DNA of 64,000 nt from an uncultured Alphaproteobacteria bacterium (GTDB lineage Bacteria; Pseudomonadota; Alphaproteobacteria; UBA6615), in contig CALSNJ010000002.1 of the NCBI GenBank assembly GCA_943787745.1, positions 1 through 64,000 of the forward strand, given 5' to 3'. Position numbers and translations under genes: made by a program. The notes beneath the pieces were generated by a model, which was not told where the DNA came from, made no database searches, and saw only the letters and a program-made list of their open reading frames with translations. Positions 45,098-54,336 of the stretch are shown piece after piece (position 1 is the first letter of the stretch; the number at the start of each line of letters is the position of its first letter).

Positions 45098-46358
45098 GCA
45101 AGTCGACGAAAGCAGCGCGCCTCAGGTCACGCAGATAGCGCCGAGACAGCATGTCGACACGTTCGCGCAACAAGGTGCTGCGGATTTCATCGCGGTTTGG
45201 ACCGGCATTGTCGTCACGCTCACAGACCATCAGGACCTGCACGCCAGATGGTTGGCGCAGTGGTTCGCTTGCCTGGCCGACCTCGATTGTAGAGGCAATT
45301 CCGCGTAATTGCGCATTCAGGTCCGCGAGTTTGAACTCTGCCGGATTGTCGGGCTGGGGCGTTCCGGCTTCCTCGGCCGCAGCAGCAAAGGCAGAGCAGC
45401 CATTGACGGTCGCGCTGATTTCCCGGGCTTTCTGCAGTTGTCCGTCGACTTCGCTCTGAGGGGCGTCTTCCCCGACCAGTAAAAGAAGCTGTCGCAGGTG
45501 CACGACGCGTTCACCTTCATCTGGCGGCGCGTTGGTGCGCTGAGCGCTCAGCCGGATGATGGCGATCCCGTCAGATACTTCCAGCGGGTCAGATACGTCA
45601 CCAACCTTCAGATCGGAGATTGCGGTGTTGATGGATGGCTCAAGCTCGCCGGGAAGAATCCAGCCGATGTCGCCACCGATTGCAGCTGAGGCGCTTTTCG
45701 AAAACTGTTGAGCGACGGCGCGAAAATCAGCACCACCACGTATCTGCTGGACAAGTCGCTCAGCCAGCGAACGGATATCGGGAGCATCGGCGGGATTGTC
45801 GACGGGAAGCAATATCTCGCCGACGCGGAACTCGGTCACGCCCTGGTTGTCTTCGATCCGTTTTATGACATCGTCGATCTTGTCTTCACCAATTTCGATC
45901 GTCGGAACCACCGTACGTGCCAGTAGTTTCTGCCATGCGATGTTGGTGCGTATCTGTTCTTCGGCAGCGAGCGGAGAGATTCCCTGCCGCTGCAGAAAAG
46001 CCTGAAACCCACCGGCGGGGATATTGTTTGAAGCCTCGACACGGGAGATTGCTTCTTCCATGTCACGCGGTGTCACACGGATGTTGAGCCGCTCAGCTTC
46101 CTGTTTTTGGAGCGCTTCGTCGACCAGGCCGCGCAGGACCTGAGGGCTGATTCGGCGTTGGGTCTCCCGGGTATTGGGAAGGCCGGATGAGGCGATCAGA
46201 ATGCGCATCCGTTGTTGGACATCGTAAATCGATATCACTTCTTCATTTACAACAGCCGCGATCCGCTGAACGTCCTGCGCGGCCGACGGAATTATCGACT
46301 CCCAGGACGCAAAAAGCAGCGAGGCTGCGACGACGGAACGACCGAGAATTTTGTTCAT
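45090..46358 (-). CDS. surA: Periplasmic chaperone/peptidyl-prolyl isomerase SurA
   Basis: A 422-residue exported protein: signal peptide up to PSAAQDVQ, then the SurA N-domain IAAVVNEEVISIYDVQQRMR and a long helical region, then a parvulin-type PPIase domain with FRVGEILLPVDNP and SKSASAAIGGDIGWILPGEL. A second, degenerate PPIase-like region follows. It escorts outer-membrane proteins such as LptD to BAM. ATG 46358 is 11 bases from the lptD stop, so the two are co-expressed. The overlong track start is rejected. Confidence 0.92.
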   Translation of the reverse strand: MNKILGRSVVAASLLFASWESIIPSAAQDVQRIAAVVNEEVISIYDVQQRMRILIASSGLPNTRETQRRISPQVLRGLVDEALQKQEAERLNIRVTPRDMEEAISRVEASNNIPAGGFQAFLQRQGISPLAAEEQIRTNIAWQKLLARTVVPTIEIGEDKIDDVIKRIEDNQGVTEFRVGEILLPVDNPADAPDIRSLAERLVQQIRGGADFRAVAQQFSKSASAAIGGDIGWILPGELEPSINTAISDLKVGDVSDPLEVSDGIAIIRLSAQRTNAPPDEGERVVHLRQLLLLVGEDAPQSEVDGQLQKAREISATVNGCSAFAAAAEEAGTPQPDNPAEFKLADLNAQLRGIASTIEVGQASEPLRQPSGVQVLMVCERDDNAGPNRDEIRSTLLRERVDMLSRRYLRDLRRAAFVDLRV

Positions 46359-46368
46359 GCGGTTCACT

Positions 46369-48500
46369 TTACAATATCGCGGAGGACAATTGCCCCAAAC
46401 TCTTGAATATAATTCGGAACGTAAGCGCTTCGGTTGGAGGTACGTCACGATCTCGTGTGAAATTACGACGATACTTTAGCTCGAAATCCATGCAGTCGCA
46501 TTTGTAGAACAGGGAGGCCCCGTAAGAGAGCGTGCCGCCATCAGATGTGAGGTCTCGGCGGGATCTCGACGCGACCAGACCAGCGTTCCGTGATCTGGGA
46601 GGTGAGACCGGCTGTGACCTCTTCGCGATCTGCAAACTCTGCCGTTCGATCGAAAAATACGTAGTTGAGATCAAGCTTGAGAGCGCGAGGCCCCGCAACG
46701 GTGGTGATCTCGGTCCGTCGCGCCCGGAACGAGTCTTTGTCGAACCGCGTTTTGTAGAGCAGATCGAATGCCGAACCTGGCGAGATCTGAAGGCTTGCGA
46801 CGATGTCGGAGAATTGGTCTTCCAGCCCCGAGCCGTTCTCGAATGGGCTGGAGTCGCGGAATCTGTAGGATTGACCGACAATCAGGGTGCTGGCTCCGCC
46901 TGAACTGCCGAACAGTCCTGTACGCAGGCCATAGACGACCCGCTGGCCACCTTCGACGCGATCAGTGCCCGCGAATCGGTTTGCACTGAACAGATTGGTT
47001 TCGTCGAACTCTACGCTTCGGCTGTCCTCGTTCGGGATTTCTGCCGGGTTGCCACCATTGGGCGAGAGCACCAGCGCGGTGAGGGGTTCCAGAATCTGGC
47101 TGCCTGTGCCGGCACGCCGGACCCATGGATATCGCCATGTGACAATGGCCTGCGGGAATACGCGGCCGTAGACGCCGCTGTCAGGCGCCGGTTGGCGTCG
47201 GCACATCATGGGTGTTGTAGATGTCACCCTGAATCGAGGTCCGAAAGCTGGTGATCGTGCCCAGACTGTCTGTGTGAGAAATCTGCCAGCCCGGAATAAT
47301 GCTGATTTTCTGGCTGCTTGCGCCTTGTTCGCGTGAGAGCGCCTGCAAGTTTCCATCAAAGGTGGTCATGCCGCCGAAGCTGTTGGGATCGCTGACATAA
47401 TTGTAATTGAATTTCGGGGCGACAATCGGAATTTCGTCCTGATCATCTTCTTCTCGCAGGCCCTGAAAATAGTAGGCTTCTCCGACGGCATAGCTGCGGG
47501 ATCCGAAGCCTTCGGCAAACAGGCGATTGGTGAGGGTGTCGGGGTTCGAAAAGCCGTAACGCTGCTGATAGGTGTCGTCACTGGCCAGTTTGACGTCGAG
47601 GCCCCACCGCCAAAGTTCACTGATCGAGAAACGCGTCTCGGAATCTATGTGTCCGCGGAATCGATCTGAACCGTTCTGGGCATCGTCCTGTGTCGCAGAC
47701 AGACGTGTGCGATGTTCGCCATCGGCAAAACGGTGTCGGTACTCACCGGTCAAAACAGGAAGATTATCTGTCGCGAAAATGGGGTCGAAAGTCAGGTCGC
47801 TTTCCCGGTTGATCGCCCAGAAATAGGGTGTCTGAATCGATGACCCCAGCAGACTGGAGACGCCGAATGTCGGCGCAAGGACACCCGATTTGCGTTTTAC
47901 CGAGGGGTCCGGGTGGCTCAGATATGGCGTGTAGAGAACCGGGAGCCCAAGAAATTCAAGGGTCGCATCCCGGTAAACAACTTCCTTGGCTTCGGAATCA
48001 TGAACAACGCGACGTGCGTTGACCTGCCAGAGCGGTTCATCACCGAATCCCAGGCAGTCGATGCACGGAGAATAGGCCGCCCGGGTCAACTCGGTCTTGG
48101 TCCCGCCGCGACGTTGTGCGCTGACGGCTGCCAGGCGCGTGTCGTCGTTCAAGAGCATCCGAAAACCGCGCAGGAAGCCCTCACGCATGTCATCAGACAA
48201 TTCGGCAAACTCGGCGAATATCACTTCTCCGGTGGGCTCAAGAAGAACCACGTTGCCCGAAGCTGTTACAATGTCATCGCGCTGGTTGTAGGTGACGGCA
48301 TCGGCATTGAGAATCCGCTGACCCTGCACGATTTCTACATTGCCACGCGCCGTTGCTGTTCCGAGGTCTTCATCAAAATTCAGCTCATCGGCCGTCATCA
48401 GGATCGGCTGATCGGGATCAATTGTCTGCGCATGTGCATTCACACCGGCAAGCAGACCAAGCAGAATCGCGAACACCGGAAGGGAGCGCATGAATCCCAT
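46369..48500 (-). CDS. lptD: LPS-assembly protein LptD, split by two frameshifts
   Basis: The gene starts at ATG 48500 overlapping the lptG stop (TGATG) and has a signal peptide ending in NAHAQT, an OstA-like jelly-roll (DELNFDEDLGTATARGNVEI) and the barrel. Frame 1 stops at 47181. A second frame resumes at DSGVYGRVFPQAIVTWRYPW and stops at 46541. A third runs from RRDLTSDGGTLSYGASLFYK to the true stop at 46369. Dropping one base near 47184-47190 and one from the G run at 46560-46562 restores about 709 residues. Cys pairs CIDC and CDC sit where LptD disulfides are expected. LptD inserts LPS into the outer leaflet. Confidence 0.88.
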
Positions 48501-49600
48501 CAGCCGTCTTCCAAGTGTAAAAGCATCGTCAGTCCAGCCATCAGGCAGAATCCCGCCGGTGTCCAAGCCGCAAGAATGACGGGCACGCTTGCGCCCAACC
48601 CCAGTGCCTGTACCACATTCGTGAGCAAGAACAGAAAGAAGCTTGTGATAACGCCTGCGCCGACAAGGAGCAGAGTGCCGCCACGTCGTGTGAGTCGGAG
48701 CGAGAACGACGCCGCGATCAAAACCATCGCAGCCAGCAGTATTGGCTCAGCCAGAAGGGCATGAAACTGGAGGCGATGGGCCACGGGCGAAAACCCGGTT
48801 TCCTCAAGTACTTTTATAAACCGCGGGAGATTCCAGAACGCAACAGTTTCCGGGCTGGCAAAGCTTTCCTGAATTTTATTCGCTGTCAGGTCGGTCGGCA
48901 GTTCGTGGCGCTCGACAAACACGCCGGCGCGGGCCGGGCGGGTGAGCCAGGCTTCGGAGAGCTCCCAGCGGCCGTCGAGCAATCTTGCGCTCTCGGCGTC
49001 CACACGACCAATGAACTCATCATCCTTGGTGAACTCGAAAACGATGACATCTTCCAACTGCAGCGCATCGGGTTGCACACGGGCGGCATGAATAACGGTT
49101 TGGCCTTCACCATCGGATCCTGTCTGGCGCAGCCAGATTCCCTGGGACGATACGGCAAGCAGAGACGATCGACCGGTGAAGTAGCGGCCTTCAAGTTCCT
49201 CGAACTGAGACAACATGATCGCGGAGAGCGGATTGAGAACCGTGACATTGAAGATGCCAATCACAATCGCGGCGGCCAGTGCCGGTGTCAGGAATTGCCA
49301 GACCGATACCCCAGCGGCACGAACCACGACCAATTCATGATTGCGGGTCATTTTCAGGAAGGTGAAGATTCCGCCGAACATCACAGCAAATGGAATGGCT
49401 TCCTGGGCGAGGAACGGTGTGCGCAGCAAGGCCATGCCGGTGATGACTGAGGCCGTGGCATCGGGGCGGCCGCTGCCGCGCCGTAGAAGTTCGATGGCAT
49501 CGATCAGGCCGATGACCGCCACTATGGTCGCGAACATGACCAGAAACCACAGCAGGAATTGCCGCAGGATGTAGCTTGAGATGGTGGGTGAGGAGAACAT
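48500..49600 (-). CDS. lptG: LPS export ABC transporter permease LptG
   Basis: A 366-residue permease with the YjgP/YjgQ fold: N-terminal SSYILRQFLLWFLVMFA, then a periplasmic beta-jellyroll domain, then three C-terminal helices. RNHELVVVRAAGVSVWQFLTP is the usual coupling region. With LptF and LptB it drives LPS across the periplasm to LptD. It follows lptF by ten bases and its stop overlaps the lptD start. Confidence 0.93.
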   Translation of the reverse strand: MFSSPTISSYILRQFLLWFLVMFATIVAVIGLIDAIELLRRGSGRPDATASVITGMALLRTPFLAQEAIPFAVMFGGIFTFLKMTRNHELVVVRAAGVSVWQFLTPALAAAIVIGIFNVTVLNPLSAIMLSQFEELEGRYFTGRSSLLAVSSQGIWLRQTGSDGEGQTVIHAARVQPDALQLEDVIVFEFTKDDEFIGRVDAESARLLDGRWELSEAWLTRPARAGVFVERHELPTDLTANKIQESFASPETVAFWNLPRFIKVLEETGFSPVAHRLQFHALLAEPILLAAMVLIAASFSLRLTRRGGTLLLVGAGVITSFFLFLLTNVVQALGLGASVPVILAAWTPAGFCLMAGLTMLLHLEDG

Positions 49601-49610
49601 CGTCAGTGCC

Positions 49611-50726
49611 TCAACCGTCTGCCATTGCCAGGCCGCTGGGCCGACGCATGCGCGCGCGAATGATGATCGTCAGGCCGACAAGGATCGAGGCGAGCGGCAG
49701 GGCGTAAAGAAGCGGCACCAGCGAAAGAGACTGGCGGGACATGTTGAACAGCCCGAGCGAGGCAAGTTGCAGAACAAAAATTGCGGCAATCGCCACCAGC
49801 ACCCGGCTCGTGTTGCCGCGTCGGCTGAAATTACCGGAAAGCATGGCCGCCATCGCCACGATGGTGAAAACGAGAATATACAGCGGGCTTGTCAGGCGCC
49901 GGTGTCCCTCAGCTATCAACTGCTTGGAGTAGAAGGTGTCATGTGCGCTGTCACCGGGGCGAAGCAAGGAGCCCAGATAGCGCTCTTCGGGCTCGCGCCA
50001 ACGCGGTGCGGCGGTTTCGTTGAGGATGTTGAGGTCGAGGGAGTATTGATCGAAGTTGAAGAGCGTCAATCGGCCGGAATCCCGATCCACGTCCTGCTGG
50101 CTGCCGTTGAAAAGAACCACCCGTGTGCCTTCAGGTGATTGCACAGCGGTGCCGCGTTCGGCTGTGTAGGTGACCGGTCTTTCAGGGTCACGGGAATCAT
50201 GCGCAAAAATACCGCGCAACTCGCCTTCGCCCGATCGCTCCCGGATATAGATTGTCAGACCCGGGATCGGACTGTTGAAGCGCTGTTCCTGAAGCAGGAC
50301 GCTGCCATAGGAATTTCGATAGTTTAGCTGCTTGAGCTTGAAGGCATGTGTTGTCGCGGGCACGATGTAGAGCTGCAATGCATAGCCGATGAAGACTGCC
50401 AGAATACCCAGAAAAAGCCCGGGTCGCGCCAGCATGCCCTGACTCATGCCGGCAGCGCGCATCACCACGAGTTCGCTGTCATTGCGCAACTTGTTATAGA
50501 CAACCAGCACGGCGGCAAAGACGGCAATCGGCAGCAGAACAGCGATAAACTTCGGCAGGTTTAATGCCGTCATCTCGAACAGGACGGTGATCGGCAGTCC
50601 TCGATTGACGATGAAATCAATCAATCGGAGCGAGCCAAACAACGAGATCAACAGCGTCAGGACGCCCGCGACGAATAATGTCGCGATGACCAATTGTCGG
50701 AATATGTAATTGCCGATCGACGTCAT
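49611..50726 (-). CDS. lptF: LPS export ABC transporter permease LptF
   Basis: A 371-residue permease: IFRQLVIATLFVAGVLTLLI at the N-terminus, YNKLRNDSELVVMRAAGMSQ as coupling region, a periplasmic domain with GSVLLQEQRFNSPIPGLTIY, and C-terminal helices. It is the first gene of the lptF-lptG-lptD-surA-rsmA block. I use ATG 50726 (MTSIGNYIF); the track start is too long. It is divergent from pepA across about 230 bases. Confidence 0.93.
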   Translation of the reverse strand: MTSIGNYIFRQLVIATLFVAGVLTLLISLFGSLRLIDFIVNRGLPITVLFEMTALNLPKFIAVLLPIAVFAAVLVVYNKLRNDSELVVMRAAGMSQGMLARPGLFLGILAVFIGYALQLYIVPATTHAFKLKQLNYRNSYGSVLLQEQRFNSPIPGLTIYIRERSGEGELRGIFAHDSRDPERPVTYTAERGTAVQSPEGTRVVLFNGSQQDVDRDSGRLTLFNFDQYSLDLNILNETAAPRWREPEERYLGSLLRPGDSAHDTFYSKQLIAEGHRRLTSPLYILVFTIVAMAAMLSGNFSRRGNTSRVLVAIAAIFVLQLASLGLFNMSRQSLSLVPLLYALPLASILVGLTIIIRARMRRPSGLAMADG

Positions 50727-50954
50727 GATCGCTCCGAAGGGGGAATTGAGGGCAAACCGTCCCCCAAGTCGCTGATTCGAAAAACAAACATGTTCCACAG
50801 CAACGATGGTTTGTACCAGATCGCATCATGCTGACAAATAGCGGCCCTTGGCCACGGGGTTCGCTTGCGCGTAAATGGCGGGTACTCTAAATCTCGAAGG
50901 TCAAAAGAACCTGCACCCCATAGTTTAATGCCGCCAGCAATGGATACCCGTGTC

Positions 50955-52448
50955 ATGAAGATCAGCTTTGCCGAACCGAAATTGCCTGCCAATGGATTTG
51001 TTGTCGTTCTCATGGGCGGGGATGGTGAGCTCAGTTCTTCTGGGAAGACGCTCGATAAAGCGACGAAAGGCGCGCTCTCTCGTGCCGTCGATGCACGCAG
51101 CTTCGTAGGAAAGAAGGGCGAAACTTTGACGCTTTATGCTCCTGCGGGACGCGAGAAACTCAATATCGTGCTGGTTGGCGTGGGAGCCGCGAAAGACCTG
51201 GATACTTTGCGTGCGCAAGAAATTGGTGCCGCGATCTACAAGTCACTCAGCAGTCTCGGTGCAGACTCCGCGGCTGTTTTTGCCGAAGCGCCGCGCGGTG
51301 CGAAGACAAAAACAGCTGATCTGGCATCCGCCATGGCCTTTGGAGCGCGTCTGCGCGACTACAGCTATGACAAATACATCACTTATGCTGATGCAAAAGC
51401 GCGATTGGTCGGCCCGACGCGCCTGCAGCTCATGGTCAAGGGATCAGCGGCAGCTCGCAAACAGTTCAAGGAGCTTGATCACATTGCCGACGGTGTCGAT
51501 TTCGCCCGCGATCTGGTGTCCGAGCCCAGTAATGTAAAAACGCCGAAATGGATGGCCGCGCAATGCCGGAAACTGGCCAAACTCGGCGTGAAGGTTGAAG
51601 TGCTCGGTGAGGCACAAATGAAGAAGCTGGGAATGAACGCGCTGGTGGCGGTCGGTCAGGGCAGCGTTCAGGAATCCCAGATGGTCATCATGCGCTGGAA
51701 TGGTGGTGCGAAGGATGCCAAGACGGTTTCCCTGATCGGCAAGGGTGTCACCTTTGATACCGGTGGTATTTCCATCAAGCCGGCAGGCGGCATGGAAGAT
51801 ATGATCTGGGATATGGGCGGCGCAGGAACTGTGATCGGTGCCATGCACGCCATCGCGGCCCGCAAGGCCAAGGCAAATGTGATCGGTGTCGTTGGCTTGG
51901 TCGAAAACATGCCGGACGGTAATGCGCAGCGCCCCGGCGACATTGTGACGTCGATGTCGGGACAAACCATTGAGGTGATCAACACCGATGCCGAGGGCCG
52001 TCTCGTTCTTGCAGATGCCATGTGGTACACGCAAAAACGCTTCAAACCCGACGTCATGATCGACTTTGCGACCCTGACGGGCGCCATCATGGTCGCGCTG
52101 GGCCGTGAATATTCTGGCCTATACGCCAACGATGATGCGCTCGCCGACAAAATCATTGCGGCAGGCAAGACGGTGGGCGAGAAAATCTGGCACATGCCGC
52201 TCGATGACGCCTTTGACAAGCAGATCAACACGCCGCGCGCCGACATGAAGAATGTCGGGCCACGCTGGGGTGGCAGCATCACAGCAGCGCAGTTCCTCCA
52301 GCGCTTCACCAACGATGTGCCCTGGGCGCATATGGATATCGCTGGCGTTGCCTGGTCAGACAAGGAGTTGCCGCTTATGTCGAAGGGGGCATCGGGTTTT
52401 GCAGTGCGGGCCATGGACCAGTTCGTCCGTGACAATTACGAGAGCTGA
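50955..52448 (+). CDS. pepA: Leucyl aminopeptidase PepA (M17)
   Basis: A 497-residue dimanganese/dizinc exopeptidase. The signature NTDAEGRLVLADAM is present, with the Lys/Asp metal ligands in GKGVTFDTGGISIKP and DMGGAGTVIGAM. The N-terminal macro-like domain starts with MKISFAEPKLPANGF, which is why I choose ATG 50955; upstream ATGs at 50940 and 50928 are possible but less typical. It releases N-terminal amino acids and in some bacteria also binds DNA. It is followed by holC. Confidence 0.92.
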   Translation: MKISFAEPKLPANGFVVVLMGGDGELSSSGKTLDKATKGALSRAVDARSFVGKKGETLTLYAPAGREKLNIVLVGVGAAKDLDTLRAQEIGAAIYKSLSSLGADSAAVFAEAPRGAKTKTADLASAMAFGARLRDYSYDKYITYADAKARLVGPTRLQLMVKGSAAARKQFKELDHIADGVDFARDLVSEPSNVKTPKWMAAQCRKLAKLGVKVEVLGEAQMKKLGMNALVAVGQGSVQESQMVIMRWNGGAKDAKTVSLIGKGVTFDTGGISIKPAGGMEDMIWDMGGAGTVIGAMHAIAARKAKANVIGVVGLVENMPDGNAQRPGDIVTSMSGQTIEVINTDAEGRLVLADAMWYTQKRFKPDVMIDFATLTGAIMVALGREYSGLYANDDALADKIIAAGKTVGEKIWHMPLDDAFDKQINTPRADMKNVGPRWGGSITAAQFLQRFTNDVPWAHMDIAGVAWSDKELPLMSKGASGFAVRAMDQFVRDNYES

Positions 52449-52462
52449 AGAACAGCAATACC

Positions 52463-52921
52463 GTGGCGGAAATACGCTTCTATCACCTGACATTAAAATC
52501 GTTGGAAGATGTCCTTCCGGTGATGCTGGAACGTACCGTGGTTCGGGATGGTCGGCGTGCCGTTGTGGTTGCGGGTTCGCCCGAGCGGGTTGAGAAGATG
52601 AACGCGCATCTTTGGACCTATAGCGACAGTGTGTTTCTACCCCATGGCAGCAAGACGGACGGGCATGCTGCGCAACAGCCGGTCTGGCTCACGGATGCCG
52701 ATGAAAACCCGAACGAAGCCAAAGTGCTGTTTCTGGTCGATGGTGGGGTAAGTGAGAATGTCGCGACATATGATCTGGTCTGCGAGCTATTTGATGGACG
52801 GAATGACGAGGCTGTTGCTGCAGCGCGACATCGCTGGAAAACCTACAAGGACGGCGACCACGCGCTGACTTACTGGCAACAGACCGAGCGTGGCGGCTGG
52901 GAACAGAAGGCCGAAGGCTAA
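52463..52921 (+). CDS. holC: DNA polymerase III subunit chi
   Basis: A 152-residue HolC protein: FYHLTLKSLEDVLPVMLER, a middle region NAHLWTYSDSVFLPHG and PVWLTDADENPNEAKVLFLV, and FDGRNDEAVAAARHRWKTY. The chi subunit links the clamp loader to SSB. The start is GTG 52463 (GTGGCGGAA), 14 bases after pepA, and the pepA-holC order is common. Confidence 0.9.
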   Translation: MAEIRFYHLTLKSLEDVLPVMLERTVVRDGRRAVVVAGSPERVEKMNAHLWTYSDSVFLPHGSKTDGHAAQQPVWLTDADENPNEAKVLFLVDGGVSENVATYDLVCELFDGRNDEAVAAARHRWKTYKDGDHALTYWQQTERGGWEQKAEG

Positions 52922-52950
52922 CCGTTTGCACCGCTGGTTTTCACGATGCC

Positions 52951-52979
52951 TTGTGAAGACCGGGCGCGCTGGATATAAG
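52951..52979 (+). promoter_or_regulatory. Candidate sigma-70-type promoter of ndk
   Basis: TTGTGA and TATAAG are separated by 17 bases, 35 bases before the ndk start codon. The match to the consensus is good by eye. The spacer and flank contain GCGCGC on both sides of the -10, which may be chance. Confidence 0.5.
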
Positions 52980-53014
52980 GCGCGCACAATTCAATTCTCA
53001 CTGGAGCAAGACCC

Positions 53015-53437
53015 ATGGCCATCGAGCGCACTTTCTCGATCATCAAACCCGACGCGACGAAGCGGAATCTGACTGGCAAGATCATTGCGAAGTTCGAGGA
53101 AGCCGGGCTGCGCATCGTCGCCCAGCGGCGCATCCAAATGACCAAAGATCAGGCTGAGAGCTTCTACGGCGTTCACAGCGAGCGTCCGTTCTTCAACGAC
53201 CTCGTTGCGTTCATGACTTCGGGACCGGTCGTGGTTCAGGTGCTGGAAGGCGAGAATGCCGTCGCGCGCAATCGCGAGATCATGGGGGCAACGAACCCGG
53301 CCGATGCCGACGAAGGCACGATCCGCAAAGAGTTCGCTGAATCGATCGAAGCCAATTCCGTGCACGGTTCAGACGCACCGGAAACCGCTGCTGAGGAAAT
53401 TGCGTTCTTCTTTAAGGAAGATGAAATCGTCGGCTGA
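53015..53437 (+). CDS. ndk: Nucleoside diphosphate kinase
   Basis: A 140-residue kinase that balances (d)NTP pools. [18 protein letters not shown] opens the protein and the phospho-His is in [10 protein letters not shown]. Length and motifs are standard. It has its own promoter candidate and is convergent with the tiny oxidase subunit gene. Confidence 0.96.
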   Translation: MAIERTFSIIKPDATKRNLTGKIIAKFEEAGLRIVAQRRIQMTKDQAESFYGVHSERPFFNDLVAFMTSGPVVVQVLEGENAVARNREIMGATNPADADEGTIRKEFAESIEANSVHGSDAPETAAEEIAFFFKEDEIVG

Positions 53438-53469
53438 TCCGTCGATTTCCGTGTGGTGGGCGCGTCAGA

Positions 53470-53595
53470 TTAGACGATCGTCCACCACATAAGCAGCAGC
53501 ACAATCACAACGGCGGCGCCGGAATAGGTCATCAGTTTCAGAAAACCGTCCCAGGTTTTCATGCGCTGGTCGAGATTTGCGTGTTGCTCTGACAT
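53470..53595 (-). CDS. aa3-type cytochrome c oxidase subunit IV (41 aa)
   Basis: A very short ORF, below the track cutoff: MSEQHANLDQRMKTWDGFLK, then one membrane helix (SGAAVVIVLLLMWWTIV). This is the pattern of the small bacterial aa3 oxidase subunit IV family (COX4_pro_2): a polar N-terminus, a TWDGFLKL-like motif, a single helix and almost nothing after it. A good AAGGAACG ribosome site precedes ATG 53595. In aa3 oxidases it sits at the edge of the complex and is not needed for catalysis. Other oxidase genes are not in this window. Confidence 0.8.
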   Translation of the reverse strand: MSEQHANLDQRMKTWDGFLKLMTYSGAAVVIVLLLMWWTIV

Positions 53596-53648
53596 TGTCG
53601 CTCGCGTTCCTTAGAGTTGGCGATATAACGCGTTTATACGCGACGTGA

Positions 53649-53671
53649 CCGGGCCGTTAAAGCCCGGTTTT
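53649..53671 (+). terminator. Intrinsic terminator-like hairpin
   Basis: CCGGGC-CGTTAAA-GCCCGG followed by TTTTGCGTTTT on the plus strand. It lies about 210 bases past ndk, beyond the convergent oxidase subunit gene, and 12 bases from the purN stop on the other strand. Orientation suits plus-strand transcripts from ndk; a role for purN is less clear because its T run is on the wrong side. Confidence 0.5.
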
Positions 53672-53682
53672 GCGTTTTCCAC

Positions 53683-54336
53683 TCAGATGGCTGGCGGACT
53701 GATGATATGGCTGCCCTGATCGGGTGGCATATCCACGATTGCGGTGTCGCCATCAATCTGCACGCGCCCTTCGGCAATAAGCTTCACCGCGAGCGGATAG
53801 CATTTGTGCTCAACGCTGAGAATGCGCGCGGCGAGTGCGTCTTCATTGTCGTCGGGCAGCAAGGGAACGGCGGCCTGGACGAGAATTGGTCCCGCATCCA
53901 TCTCGGCGCGTACGATATGGACTGTGCATCCGCTCAGCTTTGCCCCCGCGGCAATGGCTTGTGCATGGGCATCAATACCCTTGAAGGATGGCAGAAGGGA
54001 GGGGTGGATGTTGATGATACGGTCATGCCAGGCTCCCACGAACCAGCCTGAAAGCAAACGCATGAACCCGGCCAGGCAGACCAGTTCCACGCCGGCTTCC
54101 TGAAGATCGTCATGGACAGCCCTGTCGAAACTCTCCCGATCCGCAAAGTCACCATGTTCAACAATCGACGTCGCGATACCGGCATCGCGAGCATGGTCGA
54201 GCCCCTTTGCGTCAGGCCTATTGGACACAACCAGAATGATCTCGGCGGGAAACGTGGCATCTGCGCAAGCCGCGATCAGGGCCTGCAGGTTTGACCCGCG
54301 CCCGGATATTAGAACGCCAAGTTTCAGGCGCGCCAT
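53683..54336 (-). CDS. purN: Phosphoribosylglycinamide formyltransferase PurN
   Basis: A 217-residue enzyme that adds a formyl group to GAR using 10-formyl-THF. It starts LKLGVLISGRGSNLQALI and has the signature IINIHPSLLPSFKGIDAHAQ with the catalytic His, and later AEMDAGPILVQAAVP. ATG 54336 overlaps the purM stop (TGATG), so the two enzymes of successive purine steps are coupled. Confidence 0.95.
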   Translation of the reverse strand: MARLKLGVLISGRGSNLQALIAACADATFPAEIILVVSNRPDAKGLDHARDAGIATSIVEHGDFADRESFDRAVHDDLQEAGVELVCLAGFMRLLSGWFVGAWHDRIINIHPSLLPSFKGIDAHAQAIAAGAKLSGCTVHIVRAEMDAGPILVQAAVPLLPDDNEDALAARILSVEHKCYPLAVKLIAEGRVQIDGDTAIVDMPPDQGSHIISPPAI

